DNA of 64,000 nucleotides from an uncultured Coriobacteriaceae bacterium (GCA_902790135.1 CADAQM010000025.1:18234-82233), one strand, 5' to 3'. Shown: positions 7,969 to 18,273, numbered from the stretch's first letter. Numbers and translations: made by a program. Notes: generated by a model not told the origin, from the sequence alone.

Positions 7969-8718
7969 CTACTCCTCGACCTGCAGGCGATGCGCCACCG
8001 CATCGCAGATAAGCGCTCCGGTCACGGTCTTGCAGTCCTCGATGCGACCGTCCAGGACCGCATCGATCAGCTCGTCCAGAGGTACCAGGTCGACGTTGAT
8101 GAACTCGTCAGCATCGGGATCGGACGCTGCAAAGCTGAGCCCCGTTGCCATGTACATGTGGATGAGCTCGTCGCAGAAGCCGACGCCCGTCGCGATTGTG
8201 GTGAGAAACGCCATGCGCTCGGCACGCATGCCCGTCTCCTCGAGGAGCTCGCGGTTGGCGCACTCGAGCGGGTCTTCGCCCGGATCGAGCTTGCCCGCGG
8301 GTATCTCCACCGTCACGCGTCCAAGCGCTGTACGGTACTGACGCACTAGGCAGATACGGCCATCGTCAGTGAGCGCCACGATGGCCACCGCACCAGGATG
8401 GCGCACCACGTCACGCTGGGCCATGCGTCCATCGGGCAGCTCGACGTTCAGACGATTGACGTCGAAGATCCGACCTTGCCACATAGTGTCCTCGGTGCGA
8501 GGGATCTCGTGCAGGTCGATGTCGCGCGGGTCCTCCTCGCCCAACACCAGTCCGCGCCGAAGCGGCTCGCCAGACTCGTGATGACCCCCCGCATCACTGC
8601 GGTCGCCATCAAAGGTGTAGGCCTGAACGGCCTCGCTCATGTCACCGATGGCCCCATCGAGCTCCTCGCCCACGTCAATGGACTCGGCCTCGATGCGCGC
8701 ATCATCAATCTCGCTCAT
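7969..8718 (-). CDS. NUDIX hydrolase, ADP-ribose pyrophosphatase-like
   Basis: Hydrolyses nucleoside-diphosphate-linked substrates, probably ADP-ribose. 249 aa. The complete Nudix box is visible: G-K-L-D-P-G-E-D-P with REL LEETGM (pattern G-x5-E-x7-REUxEExGU). An N-terminal acidic stretch of about 75 residues precedes the fold, longer than usual for the family. It lies 12 bases downstream of purD on the same strand, so it is probably cotranscribed. Confidence 0.88.
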   Translation of the reverse strand: MSEIDDARIEAESIDVGEELDGAIGDMSEAVQAYTFDGDRSDAGGHHESGEPLRRGLVLGEEDPRDIDLHEIPRTEDTMWQGRIFDVNRLNVELPDGRMAQRDVVRHPGAVAIVALTDDGRICLVRQYRTALGRVTVEIPAGKLDPGEDPLECANRELLEETGMRAERMAFLTTIATGVGFCDELIHMYMATGLSFAASDPDADEFINVDLVPLDELIDAVLDGRIEDCKTVTGALICDAVAHRLQVEE

Positions 8719-8730
8719 GTGCTGCGCTCC

Positions 8731-10020
8731 CTAGAGGTTCTCGCGACCGAGAATCGCCTTCAGGCCGATGTCGGTGCGGAACTGCTTGCCTTCGAAGTCG
8801 ATAAGGTCGCAGGCTGCGTATGCGTTGGCACGGGCCTGCTCGAAGGTCTGGGCGACTGCCGTCACGTCGAGCACGCGGCCGCCGGAGGTCACGATCTTGC
8901 CGTACTCATCAAGCGCGGTACCGGCGTGGTAGACGGTAACGCCCTCACAGGCATCAGCCTCATCGATGCCGTGGATGACCTTGCCCTTCTCGTAGCTGCC
9001 CGGATAGCCGGCGCTGGCCAGAACGACCGAGACCGCCCAATCGTCGCCCCAGCTGACCATGTCCTCGCTGAGCGTACCGTTGTCGCAGGCCAGGAAGGCC
9101 TCCACCAGATCGGCCTTCATACGGGGCAGGACCACCTGGGTCTCCGGGTCGCCAAAGCGCGCGTTGAACTCGAGCACCTTGGGGCCATCCTTGGTGAGCA
9201 TGAAGCCGCCGTAGAGGCAGCCGCTGTAGGTGATGCCGTCGGCGCGCAGCTGGTCGACGACCTTCTGCTCGATCTCGATCATGCGCTCGAGCTCGCCGTC
9301 GAGCAGGATGGGCACGGGGCTGTAGACGCCCATGCCGCCAGTGTTGGGGCCCTTGTCGCCGTCATAGGCGCGCTTGTGGTCCTGCGAGGTGGCCAGCGGC
9401 ACCACGGTAGTGCCATCGGTCAGGGCGAGCAGGCTGCACTCGGGGCCCTCGAGCATCTCCTCGACGATCACGGTGTTGCCTGCGTCGCCAAAGGCCGTGA
9501 AGCACTCATGCACACCCGCGAGGGCCTCGTCGGTGGTCTGAGCCACGATCACGCCCTTGCCGGCAGCCAGGCCGTCAGCCTTGATGACGATGGGGCCGCC
9601 CAGCTCGCGCACGTAGTCTGCGCAGGCGTCCTCCTCGGTAAAGCTGCGATAGGCGGCCGTCGGAACGCCAGCGCGGTCCATGACCTGCTTGGCGAACTCC
9701 TTGGAGCCCTCCATCTGGGCGGCCTGAGCGTTGGGCCCGAAGCAGGCGATGCCGCCAGCGCGCACGGCGTCAGCGACGCCCTCCACCAGCGGGGCCTCCG
9801 GCCCGATTACCACCAGGCCGATGCCATTGTCCTTGGCCCAAGCTGCGACCTCGGCGGGATCGTCCTGGTTGACGGGGGCAGCGTCGGCAATCTGCAGCAT
9901 TCCGCCATTGCCTGGCGCCACATACAGCTTGCCCGCGCGCTCGGACTCGGCCAGCTTCATGAGCAGAGCGTGCTCGCGGCCACCAGCGCCAAGCAGCAGG
10001 ATGTCAATCATATTTGCCAT
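8731..10020 (-). CDS. purD: Phosphoribosylamine-glycine ligase (GAR synthetase)
   Basis: Second step of de novo purine synthesis: phosphoribosylamine + glycine + ATP to GAR. 429 aa, ATP-grasp. Visible landmarks: N-terminal LLLGAGGREHALLMKLAESE, GPEAPLVEGVAD, IKADGLAAGKGVI, the LEGPECSLLALTDG segment, NTGGMGVYSP and FNARFGDPETQV. ATG 10020 is preceded by GAGGAG at 7 bases. It forms a minus-strand pair with the NUDIX gene; purA lies upstream in the same direction behind its own hairpin. Confidence 0.97.
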   Translation of the reverse strand: MANMIDILLLGAGGREHALLMKLAESERAGKLYVAPGNGGMLQIADAAPVNQDDPAEVAAWAKDNGIGLVVIGPEAPLVEGVADAVRAGGIACFGPNAQAAQMEGSKEFAKQVMDRAGVPTAAYRSFTEEDACADYVRELGGPIVIKADGLAAGKGVIVAQTTDEALAGVHECFTAFGDAGNTVIVEEMLEGPECSLLALTDGTTVVPLATSQDHKRAYDGDKGPNTGGMGVYSPVPILLDGELERMIEIEQKVVDQLRADGITYSGCLYGGFMLTKDGPKVLEFNARFGDPETQVVLPRMKADLVEAFLACDNGTLSEDMVSWGDDWAVSVVLASAGYPGSYEKGKVIHGIDEADACEGVTVYHAGTALDEYGKIVTSGGRVLDVTAVAQTFEQARANAYAACDLIDFEGKQFRTDIGLKAILGRENL

Positions 10021-10133
10021 GATGGGTCTCCTCAACATGCAGTTGGATAACGAACCAGCAGGGAAAGTATAAGTCTGCTGCTTATGCCCTTTGCGCTCAG
10101 CACACGTTGTTTCATCAGGTTGGTATATAGGAA

Positions 10134-10171
10134 GGCAGCCCCTCCCGTCATGCGACGAGAGGGGCTGCCGT
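10134..10171 (-). terminator. Hairpin after purA
   Basis: GGCAGCCCCTC and GAGGGGCTGCC form an 11-bp stem about 20 bases after the purA stop. The T-rich tail (TTCC) is weak. Confidence 0.65.
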
Positions 10172-10190
10172 TGGTTGCTTTGCTCTGTGA

Positions 10191-11471
10191 CTAGTGCCAG
10201 TAGCGATCGATGGTCTGCTCGCGGTCGGGACCGACGGTGATGATGCTCACGCGCACGCCAGCAAGCTGCTCGAGGAAGTCGATGTAGTCCTTGGCCTCAC
10301 GCGGCAGCTGGTAGAAGTTGCGCACGCCCTGGATGTCGCACTTCCAGCCAGGCAGCGTCTCGTAGACGGGCTTGGCATGATAGAAGACGCTCTGGTGCTC
10401 GGGAACGGTCTTGTAGATCTTACCGTCGCACTCGTAGGCGACACAGACCTTGATCTCATCGAGGCAACCAAGCACGTCGAGCTTGGTGATCGCAAGGTCG
10501 GTCAGGCCGTTGACGCGAGCCGCATAGTTGACGACCACGGCGTCGTACCAGCCGCAACGACGCTTGCGCCCGGTGGTCACGCCATACTCGTGACCAACCT
10601 CACCGAGAAGGTCGCCCGTCTCGTCAAAGAGCTCTGTGGGGAAGGGACCGGAGCCAACACGCGTGAGGTAGGCCTTGGCGATGCCCAGAACGCGCTTGAT
10701 GTGCACGGGGCCCACGCCGGAGCCGGTAACGGCGCCACCGGCAGTGCAGTTGGAGCTGGTCACAAACGGGTAGGTGCCGTGGTCGATGTCGAGCATCGTT
10801 GCCTGGGCACCCTCGAACAGGATGTTCCTGCCCTGCTCGATCTGCTCGTTGAGGAACAGCGAGCTCTCCACGATGTAGGGGCGAATGCGTGCCGCCATCG
10901 GCAGGTAGGTCTCGCAGATCTGCTCCACGGTGTAGGTGGGCATCTCGTAGACCTTCTCCAGGATGGGGTTGGTGTACTCGAGGGCCGCCTCGAGCTTCTT
11001 GCGGAAGATCTTCTCCTCCAGCATGTCCTGGATGCGCAGGCCGGTGCGGTTCATCTTGTCCATGTAGGTGGGACCGACGCCACGCTTGGTGGTGCCGATG
11101 AGGTTCTTGCCGAGCTTCTTCTCGTGCGCGCCGTCGAGGTCCTTGTGATAGGGCATGACGATGTGCGCGTTGCCCGAGATGCGCAGGCGGTCGCAGCTGA
11201 TGCCCTGCTCCTCGAGCATGTCGATCTCGGACAGGAGGATCTCGGGGTCGACGATGCAGCCATTGCCGATGACGGGATAGGTGCCCTCGTACATGACGCC
11301 GGACGGAACCTGGTGCAGGGCCAGCTTCTTGTCGCCAGCGATGACCGTATGACCGGCATTTGCGCCGCCAGCGTAGCGGCAGACCACGTCAAAGTCGCCA
11401 GAGATGAGGTCGGTGACCTTACCCTTACCCTCGTCACCCCACTGTGTTCCAACAAGCACTGAAGCAGGCAT
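10191..11471 (-). CDS. purA: Adenylosuccinate synthetase
   Basis: Commits IMP to AMP synthesis (IMP + aspartate + GTP). 426 aa, the normal family length. Motifs: VLVGTQWGDEGKGKVTD at the N-terminus (GTP/IMP site with catalytic Asp), GNAHIVMPYHKDLD, IGTTKRGVGPTYMDK, QATMLDIDHGTYPFVTSSN, VTTGRKRRCGW. ATG 11471 has AAGGAG five bases upstream; the longer upstream frame is not homologous. Located between dnaB and purD on the same strand. Confidence 0.98.
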   Translation of the reverse strand: MPASVLVGTQWGDEGKGKVTDLISGDFDVVCRYAGGANAGHTVIAGDKKLALHQVPSGVMYEGTYPVIGNGCIVDPEILLSEIDMLEEQGISCDRLRISGNAHIVMPYHKDLDGAHEKKLGKNLIGTTKRGVGPTYMDKMNRTGLRIQDMLEEKIFRKKLEAALEYTNPILEKVYEMPTYTVEQICETYLPMAARIRPYIVESSLFLNEQIEQGRNILFEGAQATMLDIDHGTYPFVTSSNCTAGGAVTGSGVGPVHIKRVLGIAKAYLTRVGSGPFPTELFDETGDLLGEVGHEYGVTTGRKRRCGWYDAVVVNYAARVNGLTDLAITKLDVLGCLDEIKVCVAYECDGKIYKTVPEHQSVFYHAKPVYETLPGWKCDIQGVRNFYQLPREAKDYIDFLEQLAGVRVSIITVGPDREQTIDRYWH

Positions 11472-11598
11472 TGCGTCTCCTTGTCTTGGTGAGTCTCTTC
11501 GGCCGCACGCTGCGGCCCACAAAAGTATACCTGCTACGCGTGTCCATCGCGGCACGGCACATCAAGTGCAAAGACTCATTACGGTTTCTGTAGTTGCG

Positions 11599-13026
<1,428 letters not shown>

Positions 13027-13110
13027 TGGTCCTCAATCCTTTGAATGTCGGTGTGCGCATACTACCCCAACAGGTGAAAAAAAGGGAGTACCCGCCGTGA
13101 GAGACAGCCC

Positions 13111-13216
13111 CTATCAACAGGCGATTGTTGATACTGATTCCATCTGAGCGGGGGAAACGTCGCTTTTCGACGTTTTCAACAAATTTGGTAACTTTTTCTG
13201 TGAACGGTTATCAACA
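13111..13216. promoter_or_regulatory. DnaA-box-like cluster upstream of dnaB
   Basis: Four close matches to TTWTCAACA in 106 bp: CTATCAACA (13111-13119), TGTTGATAC on the opposite strand (13126-13134), TTTTCAACA (13173-13181) and TTATCAACA (13208-13216). The same nonamers occur at the dnaA promoter. DnaA control of dnaB or DnaA titration is inference. Confidence 0.5.
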
Positions 13217-13323
13217 TCACGGTATGACCAAATATCAAATAGACAGCACTCTCCCAAACAGCCGCCTGACCTGCGACGTTGCACTAAAACCGCAGGTAGA
13301 TTGCCTTGTTGGCATAATAAGAG

Positions 13324-13370
13324 GGGAGATTTCCCCTCAGGCGAACGCCTGTCCGTAGGAAATCTCCCCT
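13324..13370 (-). terminator. Nested hairpin between rplI and dnaB
   Basis: GGGGAGATTTCC pairs exactly with GGAAATCTCCCC and encloses a small AGGCG/CGCCT hairpin. On the minus strand it is followed by TCTTATTAT. It may be a second terminator for the rplI operon or part of the dnaB control region. Confidence 0.6.
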
Positions 13371-13425
13371 TCAGTCACAGTAAGCAGCGATTGATTTTTA
13401 CCAATGCTGACCTGCGCCTTTTGTT

Positions 13426-13448
13426 AAAAACCCCTGCTAATTAGGGGG
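13426..13448 (-). terminator. Terminator of the rpsF-rplI operon
   Basis: On the minus strand CCCCT-AATTAGC-AGGGG is followed directly by TTTTTAAC, about 30 bases after the rplI stop. Confidence 0.85.
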
Positions 13449-13475
13449 TGTGCAACGCCTGCTGACGCAGTGACG

Positions 13476-14006
13476 TTACTCCTCAGCCTCAGCGGCCTCC
13501 TCGGTCTCCTCGACCTCGGCAACCTCCTCGACCTCGGGCTCGGGCTCGGGCTCAGCCTCAACGGGCTTGCCAACCAGGACGGAAACCGTGGCACCAATCT
13601 CGCGGTAGATGTTGACCTCCACCTGATGGATACCGGCGGTCTTGATGGCCTGGCCCTTGCCAACGCGCTTGCGGTCGATCTCGACGCCGAGCTGCTGCTC
13701 GATGGCGTCGGCGATCATGGAGGTGGTGACGGAGCCAAAGAGCTGGCCCTCCTCGCCGATCTTGGCGTCGACCACGACCTGCTTGCCGTCGATCTTATCC
13801 TTCAGAGCCTCGGCATCGGCAATGCGCTTCTCCTCGCGCTTGGCGATGTTGTGACGACGCTCCTCCAGCTGCTTGATGTTGCCCGGGGTAGCGGGCTGGG
13901 CGATGCCGTTGGGGAACAGGAAGTTCTCCGCAAAGCCCTGGGCGACCTCTACGATGTCGCCCTCGCCGCCCTTGCCCCTGAGCTCACCCAGAAGGATGAC
14001 TTTCAT
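13476..14006 (-). CDS. rplI: 50S ribosomal protein L9 with acidic tail
   Basis: Large-subunit protein, 176 aa, compared with about 150 in most bacteria. MKVILLGELRGKGGEGDIVEVAQGFAENFLFP is a typical L9 N-terminal domain, then a connecting helix and the C-terminal domain (GSVTTSMIADAI). The last 28 or so residues are almost only Glu, Pro, Val and Ala and are not part of the usual fold. ATG 14006 has a GAGGAG site. Last gene of rpsF-ssb-rpsR-DUF2232-rplI, followed by a terminator. Confidence 0.97.
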   Translation of the reverse strand: MKVILLGELRGKGGEGDIVEVAQGFAENFLFPNGIAQPATPGNIKQLEERRHNIAKREEKRIADAEALKDKIDGKQVVVDAKIGEEGQLFGSVTTSMIADAIEQQLGVEIDRKRVGKGQAIKTAGIHQVEVNIYREIGATVSVLVGKPVEAEPEPEPEVEEVAEVEETEEAAEAEE

Positions 14007-14043
14007 TGGGACACTCCTCACTTCGGTCGGCCTCAGCCGACTG

Positions 14044-15078
14044 CTAACGTTCTCTTGCGGACCAAAGCGCAATCTGCGGCCTCCGTCTTGGGATGCGACG
14101 GAAGTTGAAGATCACGTCAAGGATGCCCGCGATACTCGTCAGAGCGAATGACATTTCGAGCCACAGTGCCATGAGCAGTAGAAACACCCTCGTGAACACT
14201 GGTACTCGATGCTCGCGCATCCACCACTGCAACACGGACAATCCCTGTTGCAAGAGGACAAGACGACAGCACATGACCACGTTTGCCCCCACGGTGGCTA
14301 CCTCTTTCTGCCAGCTAGGCAGAACAGGTCCGAGCAGTTGTGCAGCAACACCCAGAGCAAAGAGCTCGGCTACCCACAGCGGCACGTCGAAGCGGACGAT
14401 CATGTCCGACTCGACCTGCCTCCCCGCTCGCCGGGCACCACTCCTGGCACCGAGCAGCGAGCAGATTGCCATGCCTGCAGCCACGACAAAGTAGATGGTG
14501 GGCCACATGGAGACCACCGACTCCTTTGCCTCGAGCACCGCTGCGACCTCGTCGAGGTCGAGCGAACCGATGCTCTCCTCCACAACTTGGTCAACCACAC
14601 TCGTGATGACCTCGTTGATGGAGGTGCCCTGCAGCGATGTCGACACGGTGTCCATGCCGATCATCACAAGGGTGAGCGCCGCGACCCCACCCACGAGGCC
14701 TCCGGTGTGCAGCCGTCCCGACACCACAGCCCAGGCCATCACGAACGCGCAAATGACCGAGAGCTCCGTGTTGGGTACCTCGTGCACCCCAAAGAGCAGG
14801 AATGAGCCCAAAAAGCCAGCCACAAGACCGGCTACGAGCACGATTGCCTGCTCGCGACGGCCCCCTACGCCTATGACCACCGCCGCACCAAACGCCACAA
14901 GGGCGCAGGCGACCACGGGTGCCATGGGCACAAGGGCACTGCCAACCGAACACCATACGAGCCCATAGATGAGACCGCGTGTGGTGTTCTTGCCCGATTG
15001 GGGTGTCTCCTCGCGCACGGCCAGCTGGGTTGTGTTCGAGTCGAGTCCCTCGGGCACCACTGGGCGTCTGTCGCTCAT
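14044..15078 (-). CDS. DUF2232 (YybS-like) membrane protein
   Basis: Polytopic membrane protein, 344 aa, with about seven or eight hydrophobic segments; its place between rpsR and rplI matches the DUF2232/YybS family found in this operon in Gram-positive bacteria. Its function is not established. ATG 15078 chosen; an in-frame TTG at 15090 is an alternative. The N-terminal 30 residues are polar and cytoplasmic. The C-terminus is Arg-rich (FRRIPRRRPQ). It lies 37 bases before rplI. Confidence 0.8.
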   Translation of the reverse strand: MSDRRPVVPEGLDSNTTQLAVREETPQSGKNTTRGLIYGLVWCSVGSALVPMAPVVACALVAFGAAVVIGVGGRREQAIVLVAGLVAGFLGSFLLFGVHEVPNTELSVICAFVMAWAVVSGRLHTGGLVGGVAALTLVMIGMDTVSTSLQGTSINEVITSVVDQVVEESIGSLDLDEVAAVLEAKESVVSMWPTIYFVVAAGMAICSLLGARSGARRAGRQVESDMIVRFDVPLWVAELFALGVAAQLLGPVLPSWQKEVATVGANVVMCCRLVLLQQGLSVLQWWMREHRVPVFTRVFLLLMALWLEMSFALTSIAGILDVIFNFRRIPRRRPQIALWSARER

Positions 15079-15117
15079 GTCATCGCCCAACGGTAGGACA
15101 CTTCCCTTGTGTCCGTC

Positions 15118-15393
15118 TTAGCCGCGGCTGCGGCCGCCGCGGCTGGAAACCACGGTGACGGTGTAGGGGACGAGTGCCATCTCACGAGCCCGCTTGATTG
15201 CGAGCGCGATGTCGTGCTGATGCTGCGTGCAAGCGCCAGTGACGCGACGGGGCTTGATCTTGCCACGATCGGTCATGTACTTGCGAAGGAGCTGCGTGTC
15301 CTTGTAGTCGATGAACTCGACGTTCTCCTTGCAGAACTGGCAGTACTTGCGACGCGGCTGGCGCTGTTCAACTTGCCTCTGCTGTCTAGCCAT
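15118..15393 (-). CDS. rpsR: 30S ribosomal protein S18
   Basis: 91 aa; pairs with S6 on the small-subunit platform. The core [17 protein letters not shown] and [21 protein letters not shown] contains cysteines C18, C21, further Cys and His residues consistent with the zinc-binding C+ form. It starts 6 bases after the ssb reading frame ends. Confidence 0.97.
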   Translation of the reverse strand: MARQQRQVEQRQPRRKYCQFCKENVEFIDYKDTQLLRKYMTDRGKIKPRRVTGACTQHQHDIALAIKRAREMALVPYTVTVVSSRGGRSRG

Positions 15394-15399
15394 GCGGTC

Positions 15400-15848
15400 T
15401 TAGAACGGGATGTCCTCGTCGTAGATGTCCGCGGAAGGCGGAGTCTGCTGAACCGAGGGCTGTGGGGCATAGGTTTGGGGCTGGGGCGCAGAGTAGGTCG
15501 GCGCGGACATCTGCGGCTGGTACTGGGGCTGCATCTGGCTTCCGCCCTGGGGCTGGTAGCCGCCGCCCTGCTGCCTGGACGAGAGGAACTCGACCTCGTC
15601 CACGATGACCTCGATCTTGCTGCGCTTCTGGCCGTCGCGCTCCCACTGGCTCCAGCGGAGCTTGCCCTCCACGGCGACCTTGGTGCCCTTGCTGAGGAAG
15701 GATAGTCTTCCCACTCACCCGTCTGGGGATTACGACGACGATCGTTGACGGCAACGCTGAAGGTCAGGATCTGAGTTCCAGCCTGCGTCGCGCGCATTTC
15801 AGGATCACGCGTAAGGTTTCCGGAGATGTTTACCCTGTTGATGCTCAT
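15400..15848 (-). pseudogene. ssb: Single-stranded DNA-binding protein, internal deletion and frameshift
   Basis: The start is normal (SINRVNISGNLTRDPEMRAT ... NPQTGEWEDYP), then the frame breaks near base 15707. The second frame resumes at FLSKGTKVAVEGKLRWSQW and runs to the usual C-terminal DIPF tail. The segment that normally joins them in SSB (about 17 residues, including the NFVDC..FGNRAEAL strand) is absent, so roughly 52 bases appear to be missing. The N-terminal frame alone ends in unrelated sequence. SSB is normally essential, so either another copy exists elsewhere or this is a sequence or assembly error. Position between rpsF and rpsR is canonical. Confidence 0.85.
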
Positions 15849-15894
15849 AGTGCACACTACCTCTCATCCGCAGGACTGACCTGCGGTTCCATGC

Positions 15895-16188
15895 TTACTC
15901 CTTGACGGGACGACGGACGATCATGTGACGCTTCACGGCGTCGTTGATGCGCAGAACTCGATCGAGCTCGGCGATGTCGTTGGGGTCTGCCTGGAAGTTG
16001 ATGAGGGTGTAGTCGCCCTCGTTGAGCTTGTCGACCTCAAATGCAAGCTTGCGCTTGCCCCAATCCTCGACGGAATCAATCGTGCCACCGTTAGCGGTGA
16101 TAGCGACCTCAATGCGCTTCATAGCGCCGGCGCGCATCTCCTCGGTTGCTGCGGGATCGACAAAATACAGCAGTTCATAGGCCTTCAT
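15895..16188 (-). CDS. rpsF: 30S ribosomal protein S6
   Basis: 97 aa; small-subunit protein that binds S18. MKAYELLYFVDPAATEEM opens the family fold; LNEGDYTLINFQADP and DAVKRHMIVRR are typical. A very strong AGAGGAGGTGA Shine-Dalgarno precedes ATG 16188. First gene of the operon; a hairpin about 25 bases upstream resembles the autoregulatory S6:S18 leader. Confidence 0.97.
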   Translation of the reverse strand: MKAYELLYFVDPAATEEMRAGAMKRIEVAITANGGTIDSVEDWGKRKLAFEVDKLNEGDYTLINFQADPNDIAELDRVLRINDAVKRHMIVRRPVKE

Positions 16189-16213
16189 GTAGTCACCTCC
16201 TCTGGGCTAAACG

Positions 16214-16241
16214 GCTCCGGTCGGTGAGTATGTGCCGGAGC
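16214..16241 (-). promoter_or_regulatory. Candidate S6:S18 ribosomal-protein leader hairpin
   Basis: On the minus strand GCTCCGG and CCGGAGC form a 7-bp stem around a 14-nt loop that contains ACCGA, ending 25 bases before the rpsF start. Known S6:S18 leaders present a CCG in a hairpin that mimics the 16S rRNA site. The match is by position and motif only. Confidence 0.45.
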
Positions 16242-16375
16242 AGGAAAGAACGGCCTAGTATCGTAACACATCTGCCAGCGGTTTTAAGGCTTCAGATTTG
16301 ATTTGCAGCGCCCTCCCATACAGTACCCACACACAAAGCTAGACCATGGAGGTTGGCGCAAGGTAGGTCGCCAGT

Positions 16376-16418
16376 TGCCCCATGCTCGCTAGAAGCTCGC
16401 CATGAGCATGGTGGGGGC
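16376..16418. repeat. Hairpin in the 394-bp gap upstream of rpsF
   Basis: TGCCCCATGCTC faces GAGCATGGTGGGGGCA: an 8-bp core CCATGCTC/GAGCATGG with an outer GCCCC/GGGGC. No function assigned. The rest of 16242-16520 shows nothing I can name beyond presumed rpsF promoter sequence. Confidence 0.4.
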
Positions 16419-16520
16419 AGGTCAGCACCCGTATAAAATCCGCCAACACGCAAAAACGGATGCCCAACACGCGATATTGCGCATCAGAATCCACACGTAT
16501 CCTTCATTTATCCAATATGC

Positions 16521-16560
16521 GAAAGGCGCGGGGCCGCTCTGCACAGCCACCGCGCCTTCT
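16521..16560 (-). terminator. Terminator after the DUF4013-type gene
   Basis: AAGGCGCGG and CCGCGCCTT form a 9-bp stem just beyond the stop at 16583, followed on the minus strand by a short T run. Confidence 0.65.
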
Positions 16561-16582
16561 TAGGTCACTATGAGTGAAGCGC

Positions 16583-18103
16583 CTACTCTGTCTGTCCCGC
16601 GTCTGCTCCCCCAAGCGGGATGACCTTGGTAATCACATCATCAGACGTAGGCCGATCCTCATCTTCGGCCTCGTCCTCGTCCTCACTCACGTATTCCGGC
16701 TCGTCCTCGACCGCAGCCTCGGTCTCAACGGCAGCTTCCTCGTCTGCCATATCCAATGCCGCATCATCCAACGAGAAGGTGTGTGGCGCCTCAGATGCTG
16801 CAGGCTCCTCGTCGGGGAGAGTCATATCGGATTTGCGGATGGCAGCTTCGGCCTGTTCGAGCACCTCATCTGTCGTGAGTTCGCGCTCTGGTTCGACCGT
16901 AGTCTCTGGCTCTGGCTCAGGCGCGGACTCGTCCACCGTCTCCAGACTGAAGACCTCAGGATCATTTGCGACGGACTCAGGCTCTACGATAGGCTCGGGC
17001 TCTGCCACCGGATGCAGGAACACCGGCTCGCCCCCAGCGGCATCCTCAAGGGAGAAGGTACGCGTTGGCGCGACACTGCTCTCGCTTTCTACCCGCAAAG
17101 CAGATTCGCTCGTGGAGGACACCACGTTAGACGAGGTTGAAGTCGGTACTGGTATCGGCATGGGCTGGTAGTCAGAGGCGGTCTGCTGTTCGCTTGCCGG
17201 CGTCACTGGCTCCTGATACGCAGCGACATCAGCCGCAGGAGCTCCGTATTCACCGGAAGAGGTGGAAGCAGCCTGCTGATACCCCACCGTACCTGCAGAA
17301 TAACCGGAATCGTCACCAGGCAGCGGGTCGGACGACTGACCCCAATTGCGCACGTCAAACTGACGCAGCCACAGGCCAACAGCGGTCGTGGTGACGAGGT
17401 TCGTAAACGAGGTGGCAATCATCATCAGGTAGGACAGGACCATCACCGACGGCAGCGACCTTGCAAGTGAAGACAAGAACAGACTGGCCACGTAATACTC
17501 GTCAACGTAGTCGTACATCTCGTACTCGATGATCGCACCGATAAAGTCTGCAAAGTTAGCCGCGAGCACTATTCCAAAGAGCACCGCGGCGACCAGGCCG
17601 ACAATCAGGCCGAGTATCAGGTTCAAGCCAATGATGTGGAGCACGCCGTTTGAGTCACGCTTTGCCATATCCCAGATGCGGTTGAACTGATAACCAGCGC
17701 CAATGGTCTGGTAGATCGTGGCACGCAGCTTGGCGATAGTGACGAACACGCCGCAAACCGCACCGAAAAGCATGTTGAAGATGCCGCCCAGCGCCACGCC
17801 AAAGATGGTACGGAACACAAGACCCACCAGAGCGATGACCAGTCCGTAGCCAAGAGCGACCACGAATGCCCGCGCACCGCTTCCGATGCATGCACCGATG
17901 TCAACGTTCTTCTGCTTGGGCGAGGAGTCCACGCCCCACGACGTGAGACGGGCCCACTCGAGTGCATAGCCGTCGGCACCAAAGGGGCCGACGATTGGCA
18001 CCATGCGCGCTGCTGCTAGGACAAGAAGTGGCTTGAACCAGCCCTGATCCCTTGTGAGCAGCCCATAGGACTTTGACCAATAGCCTTCGTTGTTGGATGA
18101 CAT
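16583..18103 (-). CDS. DUF4013-like membrane protein with acidic disordered tail
   Basis: 506 aa. The first 250 residues hold about five or six hydrophobic segments (for example FVVALGYGLVIALVGLVF and IIGLNLILGLIVGLVAAVLFGIVLAA) in the manner of DUF4013 membrane proteins. The C-terminal 250 residues are hydrophilic and rich in Glu, Ser, Pro and Val (EPEPIVEPESV, EPEPETTVEPERE), lacking any recognisable domain. Start at ATG 18103 with AAGGGATAG upstream. The tail resembles the far longer Glu/Pro insert of the M28-like gene 2 kb away. Function unknown. Confidence 0.75.
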   Translation of the reverse strand: MSSNNEGYWSKSYGLLTRDQGWFKPLLVLAAARMVPIVGPFGADGYALEWARLTSWGVDSSPKQKNVDIGACIGSGARAFVVALGYGLVIALVGLVFRTIFGVALGGIFNMLFGAVCGVFVTIAKLRATIYQTIGAGYQFNRIWDMAKRDSNGVLHIIGLNLILGLIVGLVAAVLFGIVLAANFADFIGAIIEYEMYDYVDEYYVASLFLSSLARSLPSVMVLSYLMMIATSFTNLVTTTAVGLWLRQFDVRNWGQSSDPLPGDDSGYSAGTVGYQQAASTSSGEYGAPAADVAAYQEPVTPASEQQTASDYQPMPIPVPTSTSSNVVSSTSESALRVESESSVAPTRTFSLEDAAGGEPVFLHPVAEPEPIVEPESVANDPEVFSLETVDESAPEPEPETTVEPERELTTDEVLEQAEAAIRKSDMTLPDEEPAASEAPHTFSLDDAALDMADEEAAVETEAAVEDEPEYVSEDEDEAEDEDRPTSDDVITKVIPLGGADAGQTE

Positions 18104-18212
18104 GAGCTATCCCTTCTATATAAGTCCGCGAGGACGTCGTTCACATAGCAGAAGGATACCTTTTTATGGGATAGGAGTCGCGCAAACGACGACAAAGGGG
18201 GTTGTGACAAGG

Positions 18213-18273
18213 GGACATGAAAACGCCCCGTTGCCGGGGCGTTGTCCTCTCTTGGTGGGCCGTTAGGGTTTCG
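18213..18273 (-). repeat. Duplicate of tRNA-Lys 3' end and terminator
   Basis: Bases 18213-18273 repeat 18399-18459 with only a few mismatches (offset 186). The unit comprises the terminator hairpin (CGCCCCG/CGGGGCG), a 7-base spacer, CCA, and the acceptor and T-arm 3' strand of tRNA-Lys. It lacks the 5' half of the tRNA. Confidence 0.85.

Noticed and set aside
8398..10050. Plus-strand open frame of 550 codons
   Set aside because: Antisense to purD and the NUDIX gene, both with full family motifs. Long antisense frames are common in GC-rich DNA.
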